Positions 41,901-53,282 of a stretch of 64,000 nt of DNA are shown in pieces (position 1 is the first letter of the stretch; the number at the start of each line of letters is the position of its first letter). The notes below the pieces were generated by a model. The model saw only the letters and a program-made list of their open reading frames with translations, did not search any database and had not been told where the DNA came from. Position numbers and translations under genes: made by a program. The stretch spans positions 1 to 64,000 of the forward strand of contig JADIIU010000025.1 of NCBI GenBank assembly GCA_027603945.1, written 5' to 3'. The DNA comes from Terramyces sp. JEL0728. Its lineage: Eukaryota; Chytridiomycota; Chytridiomycetes; Rhizophydiales; Terramycetaceae.

Positions 41901-44900
41901 GCCATGGAGACAAACGACTCTGACTTTCAACTTCCGCAAAGGCTGCAATGCTGGTTTGTTTTCTGCATGACATGGTCTATTGGTGGCAGTTTGGACTCTG
42001 TTGGCCAGGGCAAGTTTGATTCATATATTAGGGGTCAAATAGCCAAAATGGAACCAGGATTTTTAACCCCGATTCCGACCGATCATTCTATCTACGACTA
42101 TGTGTACAACACCAAAGAACTTATAGACGAATGGAAACTTTGGATGGATACTATAACCCTGGCTGAAATATCAAAGGAAGCAGATTTTAATGATATTTTA
42201 ATTTCCACAAAAGATACTGCTAGATATACCTATTTGATGGATATTATGATACGAAATGAAGTCCCTCTTCTACTAGTAGGTCCAACAGGCACAGGTAAAT
42301 CAAAATACATCTCCACCAAGTTGTTGACTGGAATTCCAAAGAATATATACATTCCAATGTTTATCAACTTTTCTGCTCAAACAAGCGCCAATCAAATTCA
42401 AGATCTCGTTATGGCCAAATTGGACAAAAGAAGAAAAGGTGTCTTTGGGGCACCTCTTGGAAAGAAATTCATAGTATTCATTGACGACTTGAATATGCCA
42501 GCGAAAGAACAGTACGGTGCCCAGCCGCCAATTGAGCTGTTTAGGCAATTTTGTGACCACGGTAATTGGTACGATAGAAAGGATACTTCAAAGATTGATC
42601 TGATTGATATTCAATTGATATCTGCAATGGGACCGCCAGGAGGAGGAAGAAATTTCATTACTCCAAGGTTCCAAAGACATTTCAATCAGATTGTAATTAA
42701 TTCTTTTGACGAAAACACGATGCTTACGATTTTCAGCGCAGTGCTAAAGTGGCATCTTGAAAGATATGAATTTGAAGAAGATATTAGGAACATGGGGGGA
42801 CAGTTAGTTACAGCTACCATGCATATATATCAATGGGCGGTTGAGAATCTCTTGCCATCTCCTGCAAAGACCCATTATACTTTCAACTTGCGTGATTTTT
42901 CAAGGGTGATCCAAGGAATAGTACTATCACATCCAGCTGCGTTTACAACAAAGGATGAGATCATCAGGTTGTGGTCCCATGAGGTAAACAGGGTGTACTA
43001 TGATCGGTTAATCGCCGATGATGACCGAACTGCCATTTTCCAATTCATTAGAGCAGAAATTAAAAGTGTATTCGATGTAGATCCAAACAAAGTATTTGAA
43101 AAAGTTGCTACAGGCGAAAATGAAAACGGCAAGTTTGTGCAAGAAGAAGACATGCGAAACATTATGTTTGGCGATTTTGTTTCTCCTAAAGTGCCAGGAA
43201 AGGAAAACTATTACGAGGAGCTGACCAACTACGACGCTATTACAGGGATGTGCAAAGCGCAGCTAGCAGAATACAACCAAGTGAAAAAATCAAAATTGAA
43301 CCTAGTGCTATTCAGATTTGCTATTGAGCATATTTCTAAAATTTGTCGTATATTAAAGTTACCGGGAGGAAATGCATTACTGGTCGGTGTTGGTGGGAGT
43401 GGACGGCAAAGTTTAACTCTTTTGTCTACGTTCATTGCCAAGTATGAAATATTCCAAATTGAAATCTCCAAACAATATTCAAAGACAGAATGGAGAGAGG
43501 ATATCAAAAAGCTGCTCCTAATGGCAGGACGAGACAACAACAAAACCGTGTTTCTATTCCCGGATACCAAAATCAAGGAGGAGTCGTTCATTGAAGATGT
43601 CAACGGGCTACTAAACTCTGGAGATGTCCCAAATCTGTTTACTCTTGATGAGAGACAAGTTATAGTGGAAAAGCTTGGACCTCAAGCTCTTGAAGAAGGA
43701 AAAGAAGGTGACGGGAGCCCAATGGCAATCTACAACTTTTTTATTGAGAGGGTCAAGAAGAATCTTCACATTGTGCTCTGTATGTCACCGATCGGTGGTG
43801 CATTCCGGTCCAGACTCCGCATGTTCTCCAGTATTGTAAATTGCTGCACGATTGATTGGTTCCAAGCATGGCCAGATGATGCCCTGCAAGCTGTTGCCAG
43901 ACAATTCTTTTGTGAGATGGACATTGAACCGCACTTGCAGAGTGCTGTGGTCAGTATCTGCCAACATTTCCACCAATATACTATAAAGATTTCAGCCAAG
44001 TTCTTATCTGCATTGTCAAGAAACAACTATGTCACCCCCACGAGTTACTTGGAATTGCTGCAGGCGTACAAGCAGCTGCTTTCAAATCAAAAAGAAAAGA
44101 TTCTGACAATTAGGAAAAGATATTCAGGAGGTTTGGAAAAGTTGCAATTTGCAGCAAAACAGATTTCTCAAATGCAAATTGATCTTACAAACTTGCAACC
44201 GCAATTGAAGAAAACCAGTGAGGAAACTGTCGCGATGTTGGTAAAAATTGAAAAAGAGTCCATAGATGTTGAAGCAACAAGGAAAACTGTCTCTGCTGAT
44301 GAAGCGGTAGCAGCAGCGAAAGCAGCCCAATCAGAAGCCATGAAAAGGGAATGTGAAAACGATTTAGCCGAAGCAATTCCATTACTGAATGCGGCTCTTA
44401 ACGCTCTGGATACACTAAAGAAAACCGATATTGATTTAGTAAAGAGTATGAAAAATCCTCCTTCGGGCGTCAAACTAGTTATGGAATCTATTTGTGTGAT
44501 GAAGGATATCAAACCAGAAAAAATTCCAGATCCAACTGGTTCAGGCAAAATGATCCAAGACTATTGGAAGCCTTCGCAGAAGCTGTTAGGAGATCCAGGG
44601 TTCCTCAGTGTCTTGAAGACTTACGACAAGGATAACATCCCAGCTGCAGTCATTAAAAAGATCCGTGATGTCTATATGCCTAATCCCGAATTCAAACCGG
44701 AAAAGGTTAAAAATGCATCGTCAGCTGCAGAAGGGTTGTGTAGTTGGGTGCTTGCTATGGAGGCATACGACAGAGTTATTAAGGTTGTAGCACCAAAACA
44801 AGCAGAGCTAGCCAAAGCGGAAACTGAGCTTGCAGCGACGATGGTGGTTTTAAATGAAAAGAGAGCACTGCTAAAGGAAGTTGTTGACCGGTTGCAAGCC

Positions 44901-47900
44901 CTTAATGACAATCTCCAGCAATTGGCAGACAAAAAGGATAAATTGGAAAAAGAAGTAAAATCTTGCAGCGAGCAACTTGACCGAGCATTGAAACTGCTTG
45001 CTGGACTCGGCGGGGAGAAGCAACGATGGACTGAGGTCGTAGAACAATTAGACGGAACACTCCACAATTTGACTGGAGATGTGCTAATATCAGCAGGTAT
45101 AATCGCATATTTGGGTGCATTCACAAAAGTATACAGACAGGAGTGTATAAATAATTGGGTAGAAAAACTGGAGGAATATCAAGTGCCTTGTACAAAGCCA
45201 TTGGTATTTTCAAAAGTTCTTGGCGATCCAATTAAAATAAGAGATTGGGCAATTGCAGGTTTACCAACAGATAATTTCTCAATCGATAATGGCATAATCG
45301 TTTCAAATGCACGACGATGGCCACTGATGATTGACCCTCAAGGGCAAGCAAACAAATGGGTGAAAAATATGGAAAAAGATCATAAATTGGTTGTCATTAA
45401 GCTTAGCGATGCTGATTTTGTGCGAAACTTGGAAAATGCAATTACCTTTGGATTGCCAGTTTTGCTGGAGAATATCAAGGAAGAATTAGATCCGATTTTA
45501 GATTCTGTTTTGCAAAAGAACACGTTCAAATCTGGAGGCGCAACGTGTATTAGATTGGGAGATTCGGTAATTGAATATGCCGAAAGCTTCAGACTTTATA
45601 TTACTACCAAGCTTAGAAACCCGCACTATCTCCCCGAAACTAGCGTCAAAATTTCATTGCTAAACTTTATGATCACTACTGAGGGTTTGGAAGATCAACT
45701 TTTGGGTAATGTAGTTGCGAGAGAAAGGCCAGAGTTGGAAGAGGAGAAAACCCAATTAATTCTGCAGAGTGCAGAAAACAAGAGAAAATTGAAAGAAATC
45801 GAAGATCAAATACTACAAATATTATCCGCTGATGGGAATATTTTAGAAAACGAAACAGCTATCGAAATTCTATCTTCATCAAAGGTAATATCGGTGGAAT
45901 TGTTTGAAAAGCAAAAAATTGCCGAAGAAACAGAAAAAAAGATTGACGAAACCCGTGAATCCTACAGACCAATTGCAAATCATTCATCTGTGCTTTTCTT
46001 CTGCATTGCTGATCTGGCAAACATTGACCCGATGTACCAATACTCGCTAAATTGGTTTATTGATCTATTCAACAACTCAATTAATCTATCAACTAAATCA
46101 AGCAACTTGAAGAGAAGGTTGAAGAATTTGGAATCCTTCTTTACCTACTCTCTTTATTGTAATGTATGCAGATCTTTGTTTGAAAAGGATAAACTGCTGT
46201 TCTCCTTTTTACTGTGCACTACTATCCTGAAGAATCATGGAGAACTAAATGATTCTGAATTTAACCATTTGACGACAGGAGGAATTGGTTTCAGCGCAGT
46301 TAGCATTCCTAATCCCGAACCTGCCTTGATATCTGATAAATCGTGGGCAGAATTAGGCAAACTCTCTAACCTTGCATCTTTCAAAGGATTCATTGATGAG
46401 TTTAGAGTCGGAGATTGGAGAAACCTGTTGGAAACCCCAGAATTAACTGACAAACCATTCCCTGGAAGATGGGCGAATTTGAACGATTTCCAAAAGCTGC
46501 TGGTTATTCGATCTTTACGAAATGAAAAAATTATACCAGCTGTCCAGACCTTTGTCAAAATTAAATTGGGCCACAAGTTTATTGAACCTCCAACATTTGA
46601 TTTAAGTGGGAGCTTCGAAGATTCTAGCAGCAAAAGCCCATTGATATTTATTTTATCTCCTGGAGTAGATCCAATGGCTCAGTAATTCACATTAATCATA
46701 GGCTGCTCAAATTTGCAGACGATAAAGGGTTCCAAGGCAACAAGTGCCAATCAATTTCATTAGGGCAGGGACAAGGTCCAATTGCAGCTAGTATGATCAA
46801 ACAAGCTCAAAAAGATGGAACTTGGATCGTGTTGCAAAACTGCCACTTGGCTGTTAGTTGGCTGTCAACGCTGGAAAAGATCATTGATGACAACAGCAGT
46901 AATCCTAATACACATAGAGAGTTTAGACTCTGGCTCACAAGTTATCCAAGCCCTAATTTCCCATCGTCAATTCTCCAAAATGGTGTAAAAATGACAAATG
47001 AACCTCCAAAAGGCATCAAAGCCAATATTCTAAAGAGTTACCTCAGCGATCCAATCTCTGATGAGAAATTCTTTAATGGATGCAGGAAGCCAAATGAATG
47101 GGAAAAATTACTGTTTGGATTGTGTACTTTCCATGCAATCGTTCAAGAAAGGAGGAATTTTGGTCCATTAGGCTGGAATATTCCATACGAATTCAATGAA
47201 TCTGATTTAAGAATCAGTATGAGACAGTTGCAAATGTTCCTGGATGAATACCAAGAAATTCCGTTCAAAGCCTTGGTTTATTTGACTGGCGAATGTAACT
47301 ACGGAGGAAGGGTGACAGATGACCAGGATCGACGTACACTAATGTGTTTATTGACAAACTTTTATTGTCCAGCTATTGTTGAAGATCCAAACTACAAATT
47401 TTCGCCTTCTGGAATTTACTATGCACCACCTAAAGGGAAATATGAGCAGTATCTGGAATATATTAGAAACCTGCCGCTCAATCAAAGCCCTGAAATCTTT
47501 GGCATTCACGATAACGGGGATATCGCTCGTCAGCTCTCAGAAACTAGACAGCTTTTCGAATCTGTTATTAAAACTCAAGAAAAATCCGGATCTTCTGGCG
47601 GCGGAGGAAAGTCAAACGACGAAACACTTATTGAAGTGTCAAGCGATATCCTGTCTAGAATTGCAAAACCATTCAGCATTGAGACTGCCATGAAGAAATA
47701 CCCAGTAAACTACAACGAAAGCATGAATACAGTATTGATTCAAGAAATGATTAGGTTCAACAGACTAATTCAAATTATTATAACTAGTTTGCAGAATGTG
47801 CAGAAAGCAATCAAAGGGCTGGTGGTGCTTTCTGCCGAATTGGAAGAAGTGTGCAAAAGCATGCTTGTAGGTAGAGTTCCAGCAATGTGGGCTGGAAAAT

Positions 47901-48463
47901 CATATCCGTCCCTCAAACCACTGGGAGGGTATATTTCAGATTTGGTGCAAAGGCTCTTGTTCTTCCAAAACTGGTATGATAATGGAAGCCCAAAAGTATT
48001 TTGGATGTCTGGTTTCTTCTTTACCCAATCCTTTATAACAGGTATTCCTACATCTAACCTAGCAATGCTCCAAAATTATGCAAGAAAGCACACGATACCT
48101 ATTGATGAACTCGGAGTCAATTTCGAAGTAATGACAATCACGTCTTCCAACACAGCGCCAGAAAATGGTGTGTACGTAAATGGGCTGTTTTTGGAAGGTG
48201 CAAAATGGAATACCGAGAAAGGATTGTTGGCGGATTCGTTACCAAAGATTTTATACGATTCAATGCCCATCATATGGTTTAAACCAATACTTTTAGCAGA
48301 CATAAGGAGCGAGGGCACATATAGATGTCCTGTGTACAAAACCAGCGCCAGAAGAGGAGTTTTATCCACAACTGGCCACTCTACGAACTTTGTAATTCCA
48401 ATCAGGCTTCCTACTGACAAACCGGAAAAGTTCTGGGTAATGAGAGGAGTAGCATCATTGTAA
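35986..48463 (+). CDS. Axonemal inner-arm dynein heavy chain (DNAH3/7/12 group)
   Basis: Nine exons give exactly 4,105 codons. Introns: 36170-36189 (20 nt), 36488-36508 (21), 36544-36563 (20), 36916-36937 (22), 37194-37213 (20), 37937-37956 (20), 40373-40392 (20), 46682-46701 (20). The seventh cuts the AAA1 Walker A motif, GPAG|TGKT (K1425). Further P-loops: AAA2 GEPFSGKT (from 1700), AAA3 GPTGTGKS (from 2051), AAA4 GVGGSGRQS (from 2420, the degenerate axonemal form). A coiled-coil stalk follows near 2,700-3,000. The C terminus [20 protein letters not shown] is typical of single-headed inner-arm chains. The first two exons look like a separate small gene, but splicing joins them in frame. It drives flagellar bending. 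Confidence 0.93.
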
Positions 48464-48698
48464 GAATATACTCTAACCGTAGATTGCAATTAGATGACTA
48501 GAAAGTAATAAACTACATTCAAAGTATTTTAACACATTACTTAGCCTTTTCCTCCATATCACCATAAGTGCCAACATTACTCTACCAGCCGTAGGACTGG
48601 AAAATTCCATAGGGTACGCTGCGGCGACATCTCAGCTGGTATGTGTTTTATCAAGCGTAATCGTAATATCACGAATAATCAATGGCGAACAGTCAAAC

Positions 48699-49439
48699 AT
48701 GTTTTTTAAAAAGAGATTATTATTTCTGCTACTACTGAATCTGACAATGCAGGTGGTCAATGCAATATTTGCGTTTATGGATGATGCATATTACCTAACC
48801 AGAATAGCATCAGCGCTCACGCTCTTCATTGAGCTTGGAATCATCTTTCTGGATATTGAAGTTCTCAAAGTATTTTCAGTGCTGGATGAAAATATTACTA
48901 AAACAAAGATATACTACCTGCAAATTTTCTTTGTAGGATGGTACTTGCTGTGTACTTTTGGCCAAATAGCATCCATATTCACTCAGCCGATTCCCGCAAT
49001 CCTTCGCCAATATTGTAATTATGGCCCTACATTATGGGTAGTTACTGGCGTCCTATATGACAATTTTCAAGCTACGGGCCTTACAGTTCTAGTATACAGA
49101 AACAAAAACGACAAGTCCAAAGTTGTAGCTTCTCAGTCGTATATCAAACTACTCTCTTTGAATTCATTTGTTTGTTTGTTTGATTGGTTAGCGGTCGGCT
49201 TCCTAATCTACCAATTATTCTTTATCAAGAATAACCCGCGGTTATACTACGGAATCCTACTGGTCTGCCAGTCAGTCGTAGGGCTGCACTTGTGCGGCAT
49301 GATTATTGTATTTCACAAGCTCAAGCATTTGACCTTTTGCGACAAGAAAACTACAAAGAAAAAGACAACTAGCACACCCGGCTTTCGATTGAGCAGCCGA
49401 AAGACAAATAAAATCAAGAAATCTGGAGAGGATTTGTAA
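48699..49439 (+). CDS. Short-family 7TM protein A, N terminus unresolved
   Basis: 246 residues from the first ATG, but this lacks the first membrane helix of its paralogues. The same frame is open from 48498 without any ATG and encodes a fitting helix (SQLVCVLSSVIVISRIIN) directly upstream, so the true start is probably a near-cognate codon, an unseen upstream exon, or lost. Family motifs: DIEVLKVFSVLDENIT, LYDNFQATGL, FDWLAVG, GLHLCGMIIVFHKLK. The tail is Lys-rich. It ends 16 bp from the stop of its convergent paralogue. Confidence 0.68.
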   Translation: MFFKKRLLFLLLLNLTMQVVNAIFAFMDDAYYLTRIASALTLFIELGIIFLDIEVLKVFSVLDENITKTKIYYLQIFFVGWYLLCTFGQIASIFTQPIPAILRQYCNYGPTLWVVTGVLYDNFQATGLTVLVYRNKNDKSKVVASQSYIKLLSLNSFVCLFDWLAVGFLIYQLFFIKNNPRLYYGILLVCQSVVGLHLCGMIIVFHKLKHLTFCDKKTTKKKTTSTPGFRLSSRKTNKIKKSGEDL

Positions 49440-49455
49440 TAGATTGTATTGACAT

Positions 49456-50349
49456 TTATACATGTGAAACTTTCAGCGTTATTTCTTTGCTTAGTTTATT
49501 CTGTACCTTTTGCATATTGCCATTGGGCTGAATTGCCGTATTTACCGCATTTTCTTCAGTTTGCTTAAATACTTTGGTCCTTTTGTCGGCAAATACAAGA
49601 TCTGATAATCTGTGCAAGCTTAAAATCATTCCAGTGGCATGTGTTCCCTGAATGAATTGGCATATAACTTTGATTGCTTGGTAATCTGCGTCGAATGTCA
49701 GTTGGAATCTCTGCGTAGTAATGTACGTGTACAAACCTACTCCTATCCAGTCAAAGATTGTGAATGACACGCTGACACGGAACATTTTCCTAAGAGCTGA
49801 TTCAGATTTGGCAGACAATTGGCCGCGTCCTTTTAATTTCTTGGTGTACTGGATAAGATAGGTCAAGTAAAAAGTTTGTACATTGTCATATATCACTCCG
49901 GAAACCAAAAATATATATCCGCCAAATGTAATAAGTGGTTGCAAAAATTTCGGAGAGGTTCCTATCCAAAATAAAGCACCAATGAGTCCTATATTCGTAA
50001 TAAAGTAATATATAATAACCGCTATTCGAGCGTATGTTATCTTTTTGGGAGTAATGTTTTCATTCAGAATCGAGAACACGTTGAGGATTTCAATGTTCAA
50101 TAGAAATATCCCCAATCCAGAAAAATAGGTCAGTGCAGCAATAAATTTGATTAAATAGTAGTTGTAGTATATACCCATCCAGATGATATTCAGCACACTG
50201 AGGATAATGTTCAAAATGAGAAGAGTCACAAAGAAGCGTTCCAAAACTTGGCCATATTTCAGTCCTCTAATAACGAGCACCAATCCTACTATGCTGATCA
50301 CCAACAACATACCATTTGTGATATGTGCTATGATGTTAAAGGCATCCAT
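49456..50349 (-). CDS. Short-family 7TM protein B
   Basis: 297 residues with seven hydrophobic helices starting at residue 12 and no ectodomain. Motifs shared with the other members: NIEILNVFSILNENIT after TM3, IYDNVQTFYLTYLI in TM5, FDWIGVGL in TM6, GTHATGMILSLHRL in TM7. The basic tail of about 50 residues is probably cytoplasmic. The family is not one I recognise; sensing or signalling is inferred from topology. Two TGAGTCA sites lie 100-130 bp upstream. Intronless. Confidence 0.82.
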   Translation of the reverse strand: MDAFNIIAHITNGMLLVISIVGLVLVIRGLKYGQVLERFFVTLLILNIILSVLNIIWMGIYYNYYLIKFIAALTYFSGLGIFLLNIEILNVFSILNENITPKKITYARIAVIIYYFITNIGLIGALFWIGTSPKFLQPLITFGGYIFLVSGVIYDNVQTFYLTYLIQYTKKLKGRGQLSAKSESALRKMFRVSVSFTIFDWIGVGLYTYITTQRFQLTFDADYQAIKVICQFIQGTHATGMILSLHRLSDLVFADKRTKVFKQTEENAVNTAIQPNGNMQKVQNKLSKEITLKVSHV

Positions 50350-50450
50350 TTATTGTTGCAGTTTACTTGACAGGTAACAATGAAAATTAAAAATGAGATC
50401 TAGCGATTGATAATGACGTTTGTCCATTCATTTGCGAGTGATTGTTGGAC

Positions 50451-50481
50451 TGAGTCACCCGATAAGAGGCAGATTGAGTCA
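50451..50481. promoter_or_regulatory. Paired TGAGTCA (bZIP/AP-1/Gcn4-type) sites
   Basis: TGAGTCA at 50451-50457 and 50475-50481, 24 bp apart, upstream of the minus-strand 7TM gene (ATG at 50349). A TGACGT half-site is nearby at 50413-50418. The paired consensus and spacing suggest a bZIP-controlled promoter; function unproven. Confidence 0.4.
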
Positions 50482-50567
50482 CTCGTGCTGGAATGAGACA
50501 ACTCAGTGGTCCGCATAGGTCGAGCAAGAGCCAATTGCATAAAAATAAACAGATAGAACTTTATTCT

Positions 50568-52487
50568 TTAGAGTCTGGATTTAATGGTTTCTCCGCGGTT
50601 GTCCGACTTGTTAAATTCAGCCCAATCGTGTGCTATTGGTGCAAACATCAAGTGCTCCTTCACATCAAGTGCCTTTAAGGTATTTGGAACGTATGGCATA
50701 AATCCTTTAATGTTTTCCAAGTACTGGTCATTCAATACCTTTCCCTCATCGGCGGACAAGATCTTTCTAATCAAGAAGAAGGACAAGTCTTGTCGGATAG
50801 AATCAAGCATGAACAAGTGGCAGATACGATGGATGATCTGCTTAGTAGGAGCATCTGCTTCCGAGTTCATTGAAACCAGCATTTGTTCGACACAGACACG
50901 CTCGCCATATGCCTTTGAAGCAGCTTGAATTAAATCGCTTTCCTGATACATCCAAACATCAAACAAGTGCTTTCCTTGAGACACCTTTTCTCCCAAGATA
51001 GTGTTCAAATCACTGATCAATAGATTTTCTTTTAATTTCATCAATTCTCCCAAAGAAGCAAAGCAAGTTGGATCATACTGCTTTTGTTCGATATCAGGAT
51101 ACGAAATTTTGCCCATGTTCAAATCCGCTAATAATTCCTTGGCTACTTTTTGCATCAGTACAGAATTGTCACCTTCAGCTGTCATTCCAGCATGAGAAAA
51201 TCCAATTGCAGGTCCAAGTTCATTACACGCCAAATAGCCTTGGCCACCACATCGCTCTCTAGCTATAGATGCAACCCTTTCAAAGTTCCAAGTGATCAAC
51301 GGCTTAATTACACAGCACAGTCGCACAATTTCAGAGTGCTGTGCTTCAGTGTGATTTGCCCTTTCGTTAACAAATATTACCAGTACTGCTTGATGTAGCA
51401 GAACCCAAAGTTCAATGCTATAGTTCTTGTAAGCAATGGAATAAGTGCATTTTGTTGCAATTGATAATTCAAAATAGGGGTGTCACTTTTGCCAGTTGGA
51501 CCAACAGTCAGCCTAGATGCAGCATATCTAAATGCAATGTTCAAGCACTTTTTAGTACCACCAATAGACATGGCAGCAATACAAAGCCTTCCAGCCAATA
51601 ACTGATCAGCAACAACCAAGAATCTGGCTCTTCTGCTCTTAATTGAGCATTGCAATACTCCGTTGTCATCAATATCCGCATACTTGTTCAAGATATTTTC
51701 TGCAGGGATTCTGACATTGGTAAACGTGAGTTTGGCGTTATCAACCCCATTGCATCCCAGCTTGTACCCCATTTCATCAACTTGGACTCCGTCGCATACA
51801 GTCATGTTTTCATTGCGGATGCAGACAAGGAAAACATGGATGCCCTCATCTTTGCCATCCACTGTAGTTTGTGCTGTAATTAATACCAAATACCAAAAAC
51901 ACAGACCCACTTTGCATGAACAGCACCGTTGGTAATCCAGTATTTTTGAGCCAAAACAGTTGGAGTGTTTATAATCCACTCCTTGGTGTTTCCGTCCCAA
52001 ACAGCAGTTGTTTCCATTTCTACAGCCTAGGATTAAGCGGAGTTACGTTATTGCCATAACCCAACTCAGTCAATCCAAAGCAACCGACAGCATTTAAAGA
52101 ATCAATATCCTTGAGGATTTTTCGGTGTCTTTCAGATCCGAGCTTGATTACTGTACCGCCAAATAAATTGAACTGCACAGTCATCTTTGTGGTGAATGAT
52201 CCTTCGACGTTACCGCACACTTCATGAGCTATGATTAGAGGCGAATACCTGCAAAAATGTTCAATGGGTTTTGTTCAAAATCAAAAACAGAAATGAAGCC
52301 TGGATTAAAATGGATTACCTGCATCAGCGACTCTTTTCAATCGTTCGAGAGCGATTTCTCTTTCATAGCGAAGAGAAGCGTCGTATCTTGGAATGAAAAT
52401 TGGATCTCTGAGAAACTCCTTGAACTGCTGGCGCTTTTCCCTATTATCTGGTTCCAAATGCTTGTTTAACTTTACTGGCTCAAACAT
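50568..52487 (-). CDS. Peroxisomal acyl-CoA oxidase
   Basis: 606 residues after removing introns 52300-52318 (19 nt), 52229-52248 (20), 52027-52046 (20), 51874-51893 (20) and 51361-51380 (20). FAD-binding acyl-CoA oxidase features: [48 protein letters not shown] and a C-terminal oxidase domain. The last three residues SRL form a peroxisomal targeting signal type 1. It catalyses the first, H2O2-producing step of peroxisomal beta-oxidation. The start is the first ATG ([11 protein letters not shown]); an upstream GTG is ignored. A 23-24-bp tandem repeat sits just upstream. Confidence 0.92.
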
Positions 52488-53282
52488 TTTCGATAGAAAG
52501 AAGTTTCGCACTCCAATTCATGTGATACATTTTTAGCCTATTCGTAGTTGACATTTTTAGCCTATTCGTAGTTGACATTTTAGCCTATTCGTAGTTGACA
52601 TTTTAGCCTATTTGGCAGCAATGTTAAATATTTGGATTTGTTTATTTGGAATGGCAAAGATCAATCCTGTATCGGCTAGCAGCTCCTCATCCGCCATCAG
52701 TGATGCGCTGAATCCGAATCCTCCGATTACTGTTTGAGGCCAAGAGCCTATCTTGCAACTTGTTTGATACGAGATTGAGGTTGTGATTCAGTGCCAAATT
52801 GATTCCTTGACTAGAGCCTCAACAGGCGATACCATTTCAAGGACCAAAGGATCCATTGCCAGCCTAAATGTCCAATCTTACACAAGCTATAGGCTAGGGT
52901 ATAATCCGTGATGTGCTGGAACCATATGGAGGTGGACAACAGTGTAAAGCCATTTCTATTAATCTTGGTCCCCTGATTTCTGCGGTTATTCATTGACGGC
53001 TTGTAAAATGTCTGTCACCAAAGCAACGTTTTGCAAGTGTCCCCCGCAGTAGTTGGGATTAGTAGCAAGAAACAAATGGGACAAGCCGAGAGTAGTTAGG
53101 GACGAATTCAAACTCCTTTCCCGTTTTGAATCGAGTTTACACAGCGCCTATTTTTCATTTATCTAAAAAGACCACATGTTTACAAAGAGAAACGTTGAAC
53201 CGAAAAAGGAAGTGTCGGGAACCACGTTGGCTGTGGTTGTAAATAAAAAGGAAGCGAGGAGGAAAAATCTCACATAGATTAA
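52488..53282. other. Divergent intergenic region
   Basis: 795 bp between the acyl-CoA oxidase (minus) and the first phosphoesterase (plus), the longest gap in the window. It holds the tandem repeat listed next and, near 53240, an AAATAAAAAGGAAGCG stretch that may be the phosphoesterase TATA-like element. No gene is supported. Confidence 0.5.
52528..52612. repeat. 23-24-bp tandem repeat in promoter region
   Basis: TAGCCTATTCGTAGTTGACA is repeated with starts at 52534, 52558 and 52581, and a fourth partial copy at 52604. It lies 47-125 bp upstream of the acyl-CoA oxidase ATG, so it is probably in the promoter or 5' leader. Confidence 0.85.

Noticed and set aside
52811..52993. 60-residue minus-strand frame upstream of the phosphoesterase
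   Set aside because: It is short, has no features, and sits in the long divergent intergenic region.
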